Source: Candidatus Gracilibacteria bacterium GN02-872 (GTDB lineage Bacteria; Patescibacteriota; Gracilibacteria; BD1-5; UBA6164). Taken from it: 64,000 bases of DNA. Positions 41,903-52,715 of this stretch are shown here, piece by piece (the stretch's first letter is position 1; each line of letters begins with the position of its first letter). Under the pieces are notes generated by a model that was not told where the DNA came from, did not search any database, and worked only from the letters and a program-made list of their open reading frames with translations. Location: assembly GCA_003260325.1 (NCBI GenBank), contig MOLU01000002.1, forward strand, positions 1 through 64,000. The letters are read 5' to 3'. The translations under genes and the position numbers were made by a program.

Positions 41903-44356
41903 ATGGCAGATAAAAATAAAGTAGTTGATGATTATTATTCAAATATTTCTGAAAATTCTAGTAATAAGCAAGAAAAAGGCAAAAAAGCAAATTCTCCAGT
42001 AAAGAAAAAAATCATTATAAAAAAAGTAAATAACCAAGAAACAAAACAAGAGGTTGATAAAAAACCTTCTTTTAAAGGTGTCAAGGTTATAAAAAAATCT
42101 GATAAAGAAGAAGTAAAAGAAGATAAAAAAATAGATAATAAACTGAAAAAGAAGAAAATAATACAAAAAATTACAGTTGAAAATTCTTCAAAACCAAAAA
42201 AAGAAATAAAAACTCAGCCAAATGATAAAAACAAGCAAAAAAAAGAAGATTTTAAAAAAGTAAAAGTTGTAAAAAAATCTGATAAAAAAGAAGAGCCAAG
42301 GGAACAAAATAAAATTTCAAAAACATCAAAAGACTCAAATTTTGAACAAAAATTTGATCAGAAAAAAAATTTCAAAAAAAATCAAAAACAAAATTTCAAT
42401 AAAAATTCAAAAGATGAAGAAGAAAGCCATAGAAAAAATAAATCTGAAAAACAAAAAAATAAAACAAGAGGAAAATTTAGATTTCCAGAAATAGAAGAAG
42501 AAGTTGTATTTACAAGGTCAAAAGTTCAAAAAAATACTAAAAAAGAAGAGAAAAAAGTAGAAGATATAAAACAAAACTTAGTAAATAAAAAAGGTGAAAA
42601 AATAACTATTTGAGATTTTATTCCAGTAAAAGAATTATCTGAAAAAATTTGAATTCCTTTTCCTAAGCTTATAGCAGAGTTTATGAAAAATGGAATGATG
42701 GTAAATATTAACTCAAAAATAGACTTTGAATCAGCTTCTATCATTGCTGAAACTTTTGAAGTAAAACTTGAAAGGGATGTTTGAGCTTGAGTCTCAACAG
42801 AAGATATTTTTTTATGAGATATTTCTTCATTTTTGCATGAAGATGATTCTTCAAAATTAACTCCAAGGCCTCCTGTTATCTCTATAATGGGACATGTAGA
42901 CCACTGAAAAACTTCACTTTTGGACCACATCAGAAAATCAAAAGTTGCAGCTTGAGAGGCTGGATGAATCACTCAAAGTATCTGAGCTTATCAAGTAGAA
43001 CTTGATTCTTGAGTTATTACATTTTTAGATACTCCAGGACATGAAGCTTTTACAGTGATGAGAGCTAGATGAGCAAAATCTACAGATATTGCTATTTTAG
43101 TTGTTGCTGCTGATGAATGAGTAAAACCTCAAACTATTGAATCTATAAATCACGCAAAAGAAGCTGATATTCCAGTTATAGTTGCTATAAATAAAATGGA
43201 TAAAGAGTGAGCAAATCCAGATTTGGTAAAATCTCAATTATCAGAATATTGACTAATTCCTGAAGAATGGGGATGAAATACACCAATGGTTCCAGTTTCA
43301 GCTCACAGTTGATTTTGAATAGACGAACTTTTAGAAACTATTCTTTTAGTTGCTGAACTAAAAGAATTGAAGGCAAATAAAGATAGAATGTGAGTTGCAA
43401 CAGTTATAGAATCACATTTAGATAGCAATTTGTGACCAGTTGCGACAGTTTTGATAAATACTTGAACTATAAATTCTTGAGATAATATTGTCTGTGCTGA
43501 TTCTCACTGAAAAGTAAAAATTCTTAGAAATTATGCAAATCAAAAAGTAAAATTTGCTTTACCTTGAAGTCCTGCTTTGATTGTTTGACTTGACAAAGTT
43601 GTTGAAGGTTGAGATATTTTACAAGTTGTTCCTAGTCCAGAAGTAGCTAGAACAAAAGTAATTGAATACAAAGCTCTTTTAGAAAAACAGAAAAAAGCAT
43701 CAAGTTCTTGATTAGATTTATTGATGTCAAGAATAAAAGCCGGAAATTTAAAACAATTAAAAATTATTTTAAAAGCTGATACAAATGGTTCACTTGAAGC
43801 TATAAAATCATCACTTTTGAAACTTTCTACTCCAGAAACAAATGTTTCAATTATTCACTCTTGAGTTTGATCAATAACTGAATCTGATATCCTGATGTGA
43901 AAGGGAAGTCAAGCAATTTTGGTTTGATTTCATGTTTGAGTATTGACAAATGCAAAATCTGTTTTAGAATCTTCAGGGGTTGAATTTATTTCTTCAGAAA
44001 TAATTTATCATATAACTGAAAGAATAGAAAAAATAATTACTTGAATGCTTGATCCAAAAGAAGTAGAAGTAGTTTTATGAAAAGCAAAAGTTTGATGAAT
44101 ATTCTTCACAGAGAAAAATTTTATGATAGTTTGACTTGTGGTTCAAGAGTGAAATAAAATTGAAAATAAAGCAAAAGTTAGAGTTTTTAGAAAGAAAAAA
44201 TATCTTTGAACAGGAAATGTTTTAAGTTTGAAACAATGAACACTTGAAGTAAAAGAGATAGATTGACCAACAGAATGCTGAATAAAATTTGAATCAAGTA
44301 TCAAACTTGAGCTTTGAGATGAACTTGAGTTTTATAAAATAGAAATTAAAAAGTAG
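41903..44356 (+). CDS. infB: Translation initiation factor IF-2
   Basis: 817 residues. The N-terminal 230 residues are a Lys-rich disordered extension with near repeats (VKVVKKSDK / VKVIKKSDK). Then the IF2N-like part and the GTPase: GHVDHGKT (about 329-336), DTPGHEAF and NKMDKEGAN, followed by domains II, III and IV. It brings initiator tRNA to the ribosome. G1 and other glycines use UGA. A TATAAT lies only 4 bases before the ATG (41894-41899), so any promoter there would make a leaderless message; otherwise transcription starts further upstream. Confidence 0.96.
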
Positions 44357-44376
44357 GAGAAAATCCTACTTTTTTA
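44350..44376 (+). terminator. Terminator of infB
   Basis: AAGTAGGA / TCCTACTT with T6; the TAG stop lies inside the 5' arm. Confidence 0.8.
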
Positions 44377-44540
44377 ATGACTGATAAGTTTAAGACTGAT
44401 AGAAAAAAGTTTTAACTTTACTTTTAAAAGTATTGATTTTGATTTTCCAAAATAAAAAGTTACTAGTATAGCTTGTTTTTTATAAAAATTTTATGGAAAA
44501 GATAATTTTTAATGCTTTAGATAACGATATTTATTTATAA
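44377..44540 (+). pseudogene. Decayed copy of the Nudix gene
   Basis: It starts ATGACTGATAAGTTTAAGAC and follows the 5' end of the gene at 33996 closely for about 100 bases (shared FTFK...DFNFPK...VTSIAG region), then jumps to the last about 45 bases (TTTATGGAGAAAATAATTTTTAATGC in the intact gene). The central about 310 bases, including the Nudix box, are deleted, and stops (TAA) interrupt the frame. Confidence 0.75.
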
Positions 44541-44565
44541 AATTTTATTTTAAAAATCTAAAAAT

Positions 44566-45087
44566 ATGCTTCAAAAAATAAATCAATTTTCTTTCTCTGA
44601 TGCTGAAATATTTATAAAACTTCGCAAAGAATCTTTGAAAAATTCTTGAGAATTTCTTATGACATATGAAGATGAAGAACAAAATTTTACAGCAAAATGA
44701 TATGTAGAATGATGATATTTAAGGAATTATTATTTTATTGTTTTTGAAAATAAAGTCGTCTGATATCTTAAATTTGCTCAACAATGGAATACTTTTCAGT
44801 GAAAACATAATTACATAATTTGACCAATTTATATTTCTGAGAAATTTAGAAATCGCTGAATTGCTTTTATTGCCTTGTCAGAAATGGAAGAAATCATTCA
44901 AACTCAAAATTCTTCTAAATATCTGACTTTACATTTACAAGTAAGTGAAAAAAATTTAGCTGCAATAAATTTATACAAAAAGCTTTGATATAGTATTTCT
45001 GGGACAGTTCCAAAATACATTCATACAAAAGAAGGAGAATTTATTGGTATTTTATGTTTTTATAAAATTTTATGAAAATATTTATAA
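44566..45087 (+). CDS. GNAT family N-acetyltransferase
   Basis: 173 residues. Acetyl-CoA binding core: YIISEKFRNRGIAFIALSEMEE region (Q/RxxGxA variant RNRGIA), LHLQVSEKNLAAINLYKKLGYSISG (motif B). The substrate is not evident; the family ranges from protein N-termini to antibiotics. It overlaps the next gene by 16 bases, which suggests co-translation. Confidence 0.85.
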
Positions 45088-45983
45088 AAGTAGAATTTTT
45101 TCAAAATTCAAAATATTTGCAACATCTTTTGGAACATACGATTTGAGGAAATTTGAGGAAAATAGACGCATTTTTTGATTTGTTTTTGGAAAGTGATTTA
45201 CACACTTTTAATTCTTATATTTTGTGGGAAATTCCTAATTATTGTGATTTAGGAACCTTTAAACAAGCGATTTTTTCTGAGCCAAATTTAAAAATTTTTA
45301 ATTATGAGAAAAAGGTTTTAAAAGATGAACTTTTAAAAACTCCATTTAAGCTAAAAATAGAACAAAAAATCTGAAAAATACTTTTTTGAAAAGATTTTAA
45401 TATTACAAAAAATCAAAAAGTTTCTTTTGAGAAAGCTCTTATTTATCACAAAAAATATTTTAATGAAAAAAATATCATAATTACAGATGATGATTACAAT
45501 ATTTTGGAAGATAATCTTTTTGAAAAAAAATTTGGAAAAAATCTAGATTTTAAAACAAAGAAATTTTATTTTAAAATAAACGATTTTCCGTGTTTTTTGT
45601 TTGTGAAAAAGATAGAAAATTATTTAGATTATTATTTATTCTTTTTTTTAGAATTTTTTTATACAAATCTTTTTTCTTACCAAATCCGCTTTAATGAATG
45701 ATTTTATTATTATGATCACGAAGCCTATAGTTATAGAATTTATGATGCAAATATTTTTTGTTTAACTTGCGAAATTCTTGATTTTGAAGAAGAATTTTTT
45801 GAAAAAGCTAAAAAAAGTTTTTTAGAAATAATTGAAAAATGATATTGAAAAAAATGAAAAATTGTTTGTAAAATGGTTTATTGAGAGGAAGTAGATCTAG
45901 AAAAGGTAAAAAGTTTCTTTGAAAATTTTTCTAGTTTTGATTTGAAAGAAATTGTTTGAAAACAAAAAGATTATAAAAAATAA
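45072..45983 (+). CDS. M16 (insulinase/pitrilysin)-like mini-protein
   Basis: 303 residues. Near the N-terminus QHLLEHT supplies the inverted zinc motif HxxEH (H18, E21, H22); 64 residues on, NYEKKVLKDEL resembles the M16 segment with the third ligand (E86). The rest is mixed alpha/beta with many Phe/Tyr/Lys. Known M16 peptidases have domains of about 220 residues in pairs or tetrads; this has about one and a half, so it could work as a dimer or be a partner subunit. It overlaps the GNAT gene. Confidence 0.55.
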
Positions 45984-46067
45984 TTGTTAAAAAATAGTTT
46001 TTGTAAGCTTTTTTGAAGCAAAAAAATATTTTTTAGAAATAAAAAATAAAAAAAGTCAAAAAAAAAT

Positions 46068-46095
46068 TTGCATTTTATTTATTTATGTGTAAAAT
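46068..46095 (+). promoter_or_regulatory. Promoter of the infA-ribosomal operon
   Basis: TTGCAT, 16 bp, TAAAAT with upstream TGTG, 34 bases before infA. Confidence 0.55.
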
Positions 46096-46129
46096 CCTGT
46101 CACATTTTTGTAATTTTATTGACTTATAT

Positions 46130-46360
46130 ATGTCAAATAAACAAGATAAGATTGAGGTAGAAGGTATTATAGTGAAGACTCTACCCGGCCTGGTTTTTGA
46201 TGTTCAATTACCAGAAGATTTTTGATGAGGAATTATTAAAGGGTACCTTAGTTGAAAAATGAGAAATAATTTGATAAAACTTATTGAGTGAGATACAGTT
46301 TTGGTAGAATTATCACCTTATGATTTAACAAAAGGAAGAATAATCTTTAGACAGAAATAA
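46130..46360 (+). CDS. infA: Translation initiation factor IF-1
   Basis: 76 residues, one S1-like OB fold: [55 protein letters not shown]. The usual HISGKMR... appears as YLSGKMR. IF-1 binds the A site with IF-2 and IF-3. It heads the alpha-operon-like run. Confidence 0.95.
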
Positions 46361-46411
46361 AGTTCTTTTTGAAACAAAGAGAAATATATTTATTTTTAAT
46401 AAATTTATATT

Positions 46412-46528
46412 ATGAAAGTAAGAACTTCTGTAAGAAAAATTTGCGATAAATGTAAAATCGTGAAAAGAAAATGAGTTATAAGAGTTATTTGTAGTGCTGA
46501 CCCTAAGCATAAACAAAAACAAGGTTAA
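46412..46528 (+). CDS. rpmJ: Ribosomal protein L36
   Basis: 38 residues. MKVRTSVRKICDKCKIVKRKG with the zinc ribbon C11, C14, C27 and H33; VICSADPKHKQKQG at the end. This is the zinc-binding form. It sits between infA and rpsM as in most bacteria. Confidence 0.96.
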
Positions 46529-46565
46529 TTCATTTTAAAAATTATTTTTTTACTGTTTATAAAAT

Positions 46566-46934
46566 ATGGCAAGAATTGCTTGAGTAAATTTACCAAATGG
46601 TAAACATATTGAAATTGCTCTGACTTATATTTACTGAATATGAAGATCAGCAGCTAACGAAATTCTAGCAAAAGTTGGTATTGAGAAAACTACAAAAATA
46701 GAAACTCTTTCTGAAGCTGAACTTGATAAAATAAGAGAAGTGATAAAGGAAGGATATGTAGTTGAATGAGACTTAAGAAGAGTTGTAGCTTGAAATATTA
46801 AAAGACTTCAAGAAATCAACTGTTACAGAGGTCAAAGACACAGAAAAAGACTTCCAGTTAGAGGTCAAAATACAAAAACAAATGCTAGAACTAGGAAATG
46901 AAAATCTACAGCTATCGCTGGAAAAAAGAAATAG
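46566..46934 (+). CDS. rpsM: Ribosomal protein S13
   Basis: 122 residues. [25 protein letters not shown], then [17 protein letters not shown], and the tail [26 protein letters not shown], all standard. S13 lies in the head of the 30S subunit and contacts S19 and tRNA. Several conserved Gly are UGA. Confidence 0.97.
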
Positions 46935-46969
46935 AGTTTATATTGTATAATATTTAAATAATTTTGATT

Positions 46970-47356
46970 ATGACTAAAATCAAAAAACCTAAAAAAACTA
47001 GACAAATAGTTCCACATGGTCAAGCTCATATAACTGCTTCTTTCAATAATACTATAGTTAGTATTACTGATGAAAAAGGAAATGTCTTAACTTGGGCTTC
47101 TGGTTGATCTGCTGGTTTTAAAGGTGCTAGAGAAGCTACTCCTTATGCTGCGCAAGTAGTTGCTGAAGAAGCAATAGCAAAGGCTAAGACTCTACACTCT
47201 ATTGAATCTGTTGATGTCTACCTAAAAGGTATTTGAATGGGAAGAGAACAAGCTATAAGAGGTTTGGTTTCTGGGGGAGTTGATATAAAAGCTATATTTG
47301 ATGTAACTCCTGTCCCACACAATTGATGTAGAAAGAAAAAAGTTAGAAAACTATAA
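46970..47356 (+). CDS. rpsK: Ribosomal protein S11
   Basis: 128 residues. [34 protein letters not shown] and the C-terminal [15 protein letters not shown] are typical. S11 forms part of the platform near the E site. The NG in PHNG is AAT-UGA; this is normally the isoaspartate-forming site. Confidence 0.97.
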
Positions 47357-47403
47357 TTTCTTTATCATAAAAATATTTAAATTTTAAATTTTTAAATTTA
47401 ATT

Positions 47404-48027
47404 ATGAGATATACTTGACCAAAGAAAAAACTTTGTAGAAGAGAGTGAGTAAATTTATTTGGTACTGAAAAATATGACTTAACTAAATCAAATAGAGCTC
47501 CTCTAAGAAGTAGAAAGTCAAGTGAATATGGTGTTCAGTTAAGAAAAAAACAACTTGCAAAAAGAATGTTTTGATTATCTGAAAAACAATTTGCTTCATA
47601 CTTCACAAAAGCTCAAAAATCTAAGGCAGAATGAACAACTTGAGAAAAAATGATGCAATTTTTAGAGCTAAGATTAGATAATGTAATTTATAGAGCAAAC
47701 TTTGCTAGAACTAGAATCCAATCTAGACAATTCGTAAGTCATGCTCATTTTACATTAAACTGAGTAAAAGTAGATGTTCCATCAATTTCTGTAAAAGTTT
47801 GAGATGTGATATCACTTAGAGATAAATTAAAAGAGTCTCCATTATATAAATCTTTATTAGAAGAATTGGAAGAATTTTCTAAATCTAATAAATGAAAGGT
47901 ATCTGCATGTAAGTGGATTGAAGTAGATTCTAAAAAACTAACTATTACAATAAAAGCAATTCCTGCTAAAGAGGATTTTGAACAAATACTTGATATCCAA
48001 AGAATAGTTGAATTCTACTCAAAATAA
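47404..48027 (+). CDS. rpsD: Ribosomal protein S4
   Basis: 207 residues. [19 protein letters not shown] at the start, LREKQ-like [18 protein letters not shown], and the S4 RNA-binding domain ([34 protein letters not shown]). S4 nucleates 16S assembly and acts as a translational repressor of the alpha operon in E. coli; no repressor site could be identified here. Confidence 0.97.
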
Positions 48028-48061
48028 TAAATAATTATTATTTTTATAATAAACTTTTAAT

Positions 48062-49042
48062 ATGCATATTATTCATAATACAATAGGAGCACCAAAAATA
48101 ACACAAAAAGATATGGAATGAAATGTTTCATCTTTTACAGTTTGACCACTACCAAGAGGTTATGGTGTTACTATTTGAAACTCTCTAAGAAGAATTCTTT
48201 TATCTTCTATTCCTGGAACAAGAGTTACTTGAATAAAAGTTAAAGGTGTTAATCATGAATACTCTACTATACCTTGAGTAAAAGATACAGTTATAGATAT
48301 AATTCTAAATCTTAAATGATTAGTTTTATCTAAAAAAGATATCTGAGTAGAATGGTTAAAATTGAAAAAAAAGGAAGCTTGAGTTGTTCTTGCTTCTGAT
48401 ATAAAAGCACCTGCTTGAGTAGAAATATTAAATAATGATTTATATATAACTGAAATAGACAGAGATTGACTTGAATTAGATATTGACATCAGAGTTGAAA
48501 AATGAGTTTGATATTTAACTCAAGAAGAACTTATGGAAAGAGAAGAGGATGTTGAAGTTTTATTGGTTGATACTAACTTTTCTCCTGTCTTAAACGTAAA
48601 ATATGAAATAGAAAAAGCAAGATTTTGAGATATGGTAAATCTAGACTCTCTAGAGATGACTGTTACAACAGATTGATCTATATCACCAGTTGATGCAGTA
48701 AAATTTTCTTGAGCTATGCTTACTTCTTATTTCTCAATATTTAATGAAGAATCTCTTCAAGTAGAAGGACAATTTATTTCAGATGTAAAGGATTTAATTT
48801 CAAGAGAAAAAGAGGAAGTGAAAGAGGAACTTGAAAAAGAAACTTACACTCCTATCGAAGTAATGTGATTATCTCCAAGAACATTAAATGCTTTGATAAA
48901 TTGAGATATTCTTTCAATTGAAAAATTGACTAAATGTACAGAAACAAAACTTTCTTCAATAAAATGATTTGGTAAAAAAGCTATGACTGAAATCAGAACA
49001 TCTCTTGGAGAAAGAGGTCTAAAATTATTAGGTGATGATTAA
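48062..49042 (+). CDS. rpoA: RNA polymerase alpha subunit
   Basis: 326 residues. N-terminal dimerisation domain with [21 protein letters not shown] and VKGVNHEYSTIPGV; linker about 230-255; C-terminal domain with MGLSPRTLNALINGDILSIEKL and FGKKAMTEIRTSL, which contacts UP elements and activators. Translation follows rpsD by 34 bases. Confidence 0.97.
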
Positions 49043-49096
49043 AATATTAAATACAAAATATTTAATATGAATTAAATTACTAAATTAAAATAAAAA

Positions 49097-49459
49097 ATGA
49101 GACATAGAGTTAGAAAAAACTTAAAGTTTAATAATAAAAGTTTCGCACATAGAGATGCTATGGAAAGAAACTTGCTTACATCTTTTTTTCTACATAAATC
49201 AATTATGACTACTGAAAAGAAAGCAAAATTGATAGTTCCTATGATAGATAAGCTTATAAATGTAGTAAATACAAAAGATGAAATGAATGCTATCAGATAT
49301 GTAATGCAATATTTATATACAAAAGAGGCTTCATTAGAGTTATTTAAAAATATAGCTCCAAAATATAAAGATAACAAAACTTCTGGTTTTACTAGAATCA
49401 CAGCTGTTAAATACAGAGACTGAGATAGCGCAAAAATCGTAAAATTAGAGTTAGCTTAA
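49097..49459 (+). CDS. rplQ: Ribosomal protein L17
   Basis: 120 residues. MRHRVRKNLKFNNKSFAHRDAMERNLLTSFF and ITTEKKAK-like MTTEKKAKLIVPMIDKL, GFTRITAVKYRDGD at the end. L17 lies next to the exit tunnel. The last Gly of the GD end is UGA. Confidence 0.96.
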
Positions 49460-49485
49460 TATTTACTAAAAAAATATAATAGAAT

Positions 49486-49914
49486 ATGAAAACTATTAGT
49501 CCAAAACAAGTAAAAGGTAATGAAAGAAAATGGTACGTGATTGATGCTAAAGGTCTTACTTTAGGTAGATTAGCTACAAAAATTTCTGTTATACTTATGG
49601 GGAAAAATAAAGCTTCATATGTACCTTTTTTAGATAACTGAGATTATGTAATAGTTTTGAATTGTGATAAAGTTGCTGTAACAGGTAAAAAAATGACAGA
49701 TAAAACTTATTATTCTCACTCTGGATATCTATGAGGTTTAAAAGAAATAGATCTTAAAGATTTATTAGCTAAAAAACCTGAGAAAGTTTTAGAAACAGCT
49801 GTTTCTGGAATGTTACCTAAAAATAAACTTAGAGCTTCAATGCTTGCTAGGTTAAAATTATTTACTTGAGATGAGCATACATTTGTAGCTCAAAATCCTG
49901 AACTTATAAAATAA
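49486..49914 (+). CDS. rplM: Ribosomal protein L13
   Basis: 142 residues. [54 protein letters not shown] and [22 protein letters not shown] match L13. It is followed directly by rpsI, the usual L13-S9 pair, here merged with the alpha operon. Confidence 0.97.
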
Positions 49915-49925
49915 TAACTTTATTT

Positions 49926-50318
49926 ATGGCAAATAAATACATATATAATGTTTGAAAAAGAAAAACTGCTTCAGCACAAGTAAAATTATTTGAAGGTAAA
50001 TGAAAAAATATTATCAACTGAATTGATGCTTCTGAATACATAAAAAGAGCTGATTTATTTGATGTAGTTTTCTCTCCTTTAAAAATTTGTAAAGTAAAAG
50101 ATAATTTTTATTTTGAAGTTGCTGTTACAGGTTCTGGTGTTTCAGCTCAAGCTGAGGCAATAAGACATGGTTTATCTAGAAATTTAGCTTCTTCTGATGA
50201 AGGATTCAAAAAACTTTTAAAAGCTGCTTGATTCCTAACTAGAGATTCTAGAAAAGTTGAAAGAAAGAAACCAGGAAAGAAAAAAGCAAGAAAATCACCA
50301 TCTTGGTCAAAAAGATAG
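49926..50318 (+). CDS. rpsI: Ribosomal protein S9
   Basis: 130 residues. GKRKTASAQVKLFEGKGKNIING, VTGSGVSAQAEAIRHGLSRNLA and the C-terminal RKVERKKPGKKKARKSPSWSKR; the final Lys-Arg reaches the P-site tRNA as in other bacteria. Confidence 0.97.
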
Positions 50319-50369
50319 TTTTTTGAAGCTTTTTGAAAAATTTAATTTTATATTTAAAAATATACACAA

Positions 50370-50789
50370 ATGCCTACTATTAACCAATTAGTAAGAAAAA
50401 AGAGAAAAACTCCTGCTACAAAAAGTAAATCTCCTGCTTTGCAAGAAATAAAAAACTCTCTTAAAAAGAAAACTTACAAAATAGAGTGAGGTTGTCCACA
50501 AAAAAGAGGTGTATGTACAAAAGTTACTACTATGACTCCTAAAAAACCTAACTCTGCCTTGAGAAAAGTTGCCAGAGTAAGATTGACAAATGGATATGAA
50601 GTAAATGCTTACATCTGAGGAGAAGGGCACAACTTACAAGAACACTCTGTTGTTGCAATTAGAGGTGGTAGAGTAAAAGACTTACCTTGAGTAAGATATC
50701 ACGTAGTTAGAGGATTCCTTGATTGTGAATGAGTAAAAAACAGAAAACAATGAAGATCTCTATATGGTGCTAAAAAACCAAAGAAATAG
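50370..50789 (+). CDS. rpsL: Ribosomal protein S12
   Basis: 139 residues. [12 protein letters not shown], then a longer loop ([22 protein letters not shown]) of the kind found in several bacterial groups, [29 protein letters not shown] and [17 protein letters not shown]. The lysine in PKKPNS is wild type for streptomycin sensitivity. S12 lines the decoding centre. Confidence 0.97.
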
Positions 50790-50882
50790 GATTCTAAAAA
50801 TATTTAGATCTTATTTTCGTGGAGTAAGTTTGACAATTACTGAAAAAATCCACTAAACTTTATTTATAATTGTTTAAAAAAA

Positions 50883-51311
50883 ATGAAAAAAGAATTATCA
50901 TTGCAAGAAAAATTTACAAACTATGTAATGCTTCATGGTAAAAAAAGTCTTGCTATAAAAATTATGAATGATACTTTTGAATACATAAAAGCAAAAGGTC
51001 AAAAAAATCCAAAAGCTATTTTTGATAAAGCTATTGAGAATATTATGCCAAAAATTGAAGTTAGGCCAAAAAGAGTATGAGGTTCTATTTATCAAGTTCC
51101 GCAAGAAGTGAAACCAAAAAGACAATTATTTTTAGCTGCAAAATGGATTATAGATTCTGCTAGAAGTAAAAAAGGTGCTGAATTTGCTAAATTTTTAGCT
51201 GATGAATTGATTGAAGCAGCTAATGAAACAGGAAATGCTTATAAAAAGAAATTAGAAGTTTACAAAATGGCTGAAGCAAACAAAGCTTTTGCTAGATTTG
51301 CAAGCAAATAA
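50883..51311 (+). CDS. rpsG: Ribosomal protein S7
   Basis: 142 residues, about 14 short of E. coli at the N-terminus. KFTNYVMLHGKKSLAIKIM, MPKIEVRPKRVGGSIYQVPQEV and SKKGAEFAKFLADELIEAA are S7 blocks. S7 nucleates the 30S head. A 93-base gap after rpsL has no hairpin of terminator type, so transcription probably continues. Confidence 0.96.
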
Positions 51312-51344
51312 TAAAACAATTTTTTAATTCATAATTTATAAAAA

Positions 51345-51617
51345 ATGGCTCACAAGAAAGCGCAATGATCTACGAATAATGGTAGAGATAGTAATGCCAA
51401 AAGACTTTGAGTGAAAATTTTTGGATGACAAAAAGCTGTTGCTTGAAATATAATAGTTAGACAAAAATGAAATAAATTTTGGGCTTGAGAAGGTGTTTCT
51501 CAAGGACACGATTTCACTCTTTATGCTGTAAAAGATGGTATTGTAACTTTTTCTGAAAAAAGAAGAAAAAGATTTGATTGAAGAGTTTATAGAGAAATTT
51601 TTGTTTCTGTAGTTTAA
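51345..51617 (+). CDS. rpmA: Ribosomal protein L27
   Basis: 90 residues. [45 protein letters not shown] pattern of L27, with GHDFTLYAVKDGIV next. The N-terminus begins directly with AHKKA, without the cleaved extension of some Firmicutes. It lies near the peptidyl transferase centre. It ends the operon, here without rplU. Confidence 0.96.
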
Positions 51618-51633
51618 TTCTTCACTAAAAACA

Positions 51634-51670
51634 AAATTCTGAGAGAAGGTTTCTTTCAGAATTTTTTTTT
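51634..51670 (+). terminator. Terminator of the ribosomal operon
   Basis: AAATTCTGA ... TCAGAATTT hairpin with inner GAGAA/TTCTT pairing and a T9 tail. Confidence 0.8.
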
Positions 51671-51724
51671 GTGTTTTATTTATAAAATAAAAATTAAAAA
51701 AGTAAAGCTAAAAAAATAATAAAT

Positions 51725-51744
51725 TTTGACTATATTTGACTATA
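51725..51744 (+). repeat. Perfect tandem repeat TTTGACTATA x2 in the promoter of the peptide gene
   Basis: Two adjacent 10-bp copies, followed by an AT alternation containing TATTAT and TATAAT. One copy may serve as -35 (TTGACT), while the pair on one helical face would suit a regulator. It lies about 50 bases upstream of the Cys/Gly-rich peptide gene. Confidence 0.6.
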
Positions 51745-51792
51745 TATATTATATATAATGAAACTATGTTTATATATATAATTTTTATTGTT

Positions 51793-51993
51793 ATGAATAC
51801 ACTTAGAAAAGAGGATCTACTTTTAGATCAACCTTCAGTTGAAGAACAAAAAGAATTACTTGAAATATTTAAAGAGCTTGATGTAAAAGTTCAAGAAAAA
51901 ATAGATATTGTTATGAATAAATCTAGTGCCTGTAATTGAAACTGAGGTGGATGAAATTGTTGATGAATAGGAAGTTGTGCTGGTTGTAAGTAA
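51793..51993 (+). CDS. Small Cys/Gly-rich peptide, possible RiPP precursor
   Basis: 66 residues from the ATG at 51793 (an upstream TTG at 51736 is in AT repeat DNA and unlikely). Residues 1-43 form an acidic, helical leader-like part (LRKEDLLLDQPSVEEQKELL...). The last 23 residues begin SSACNGN, contain GGGGNC and end GSCAGCK: four Cys, nine Gly and three Ser. Five of those Gly are UGA. The sharp leader/core contrast, the position before a C39-like protease and a separate terminator after it suggest a processed peptide. A small metal-binding protein is the alternative. No modifying enzyme of known type (YcaO, radical SAM, LanB/M) is next to it. Confidence 0.55.
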
Positions 51994-51999
51994 TTTTTG

Positions 52000-52024
52000 G
52001 AGACTTTTTAAAAGTCTCTTTTTT
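52000..52024 (+). terminator. Hairpin between peptide gene and protease gene
   Basis: GAGACTTTTTAAAAGTCTC with T6. It could allow high precursor and lower enzyme expression by partial readthrough. Confidence 0.7.
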
Positions 52025-52043
52025 AAAATTTAAACAATTTTTT

Positions 52044-52715
52044 ATGTCAAACCGTTGATTTATAATTGTAGAACCTATACGTGGCTTTTGTGGGGTTGGT
52101 TGTTTTATGTGAATAATGAATTATTATTATAAAATGGCATTATGAACAAAAGATACTTATGATATGGCAACCCTTTTGAAATTTTGAGATTTTGATTGGA
52201 AAAATAATTATAACATAAATAGTTTTAATATTTGATATTTTCTTGCAAGAATGAATTTTAAAATTACATATTTTTGACAAGAAATTGGTGGAAATGAAGA
52301 ATTTGCAGAAAATCCTGAAAAATATTTTAAAGATAGAAATATTGTATATCTTCCTGATCTTTCCATGAAAGATATGCAAAATACATATAAAAAAATGAAG
52401 CAAGAAAAAAATATTTATTTTATTGAAAATCCAAAATTTGATTTATTTGAACTAATAAAACATAAACAACATAGAAGCACTTTATTCTTACTTGGATGAG
52501 ATTATTATATTATGAGATGAGAAGAGAGACCAAAAAATGTATGACATTCTTGACATTATGTTGTATGTAGTGGTATTAGGGAAGGTAAATTTATTATACA
52601 TGATCCAGGACCAGATATAAAACTTGAATATCTTGTAGAACCAGAAACTATGTATAAGGCAATAAAATATTATTGAGATAAAGAGATTACTTGTATGATG
52701 ATAGAATATGTATAA
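52044..52715 (+). CDS. C39/papain-like cysteine peptidase-fold protein
   Basis: 223 residues, no signal peptide. GFCGVGCFMGIMNYYY near residues 14-29 matches the catalytic Cys helix of C39-like peptidases; GHSGHYVVCSGI (about 180) gives the His and IIHDPGP the Asp. Six residues before the Cys, where the oxyanion Gln is usual, there is Glu. C39-type enzymes often cut leaders from secreted peptides, which fits the peptide gene upstream, though this protein lacks the ABC transporter. The next ATG overlaps its stop by 8 bases. Confidence 0.6.

Noticed and set aside
52044..52715. Transporter of the PCAT (C39-ABC) type for the peptide
   Set aside because: The gene holds only the protease-like domain; no membrane helices or ABC ATPase follow in the cassette.
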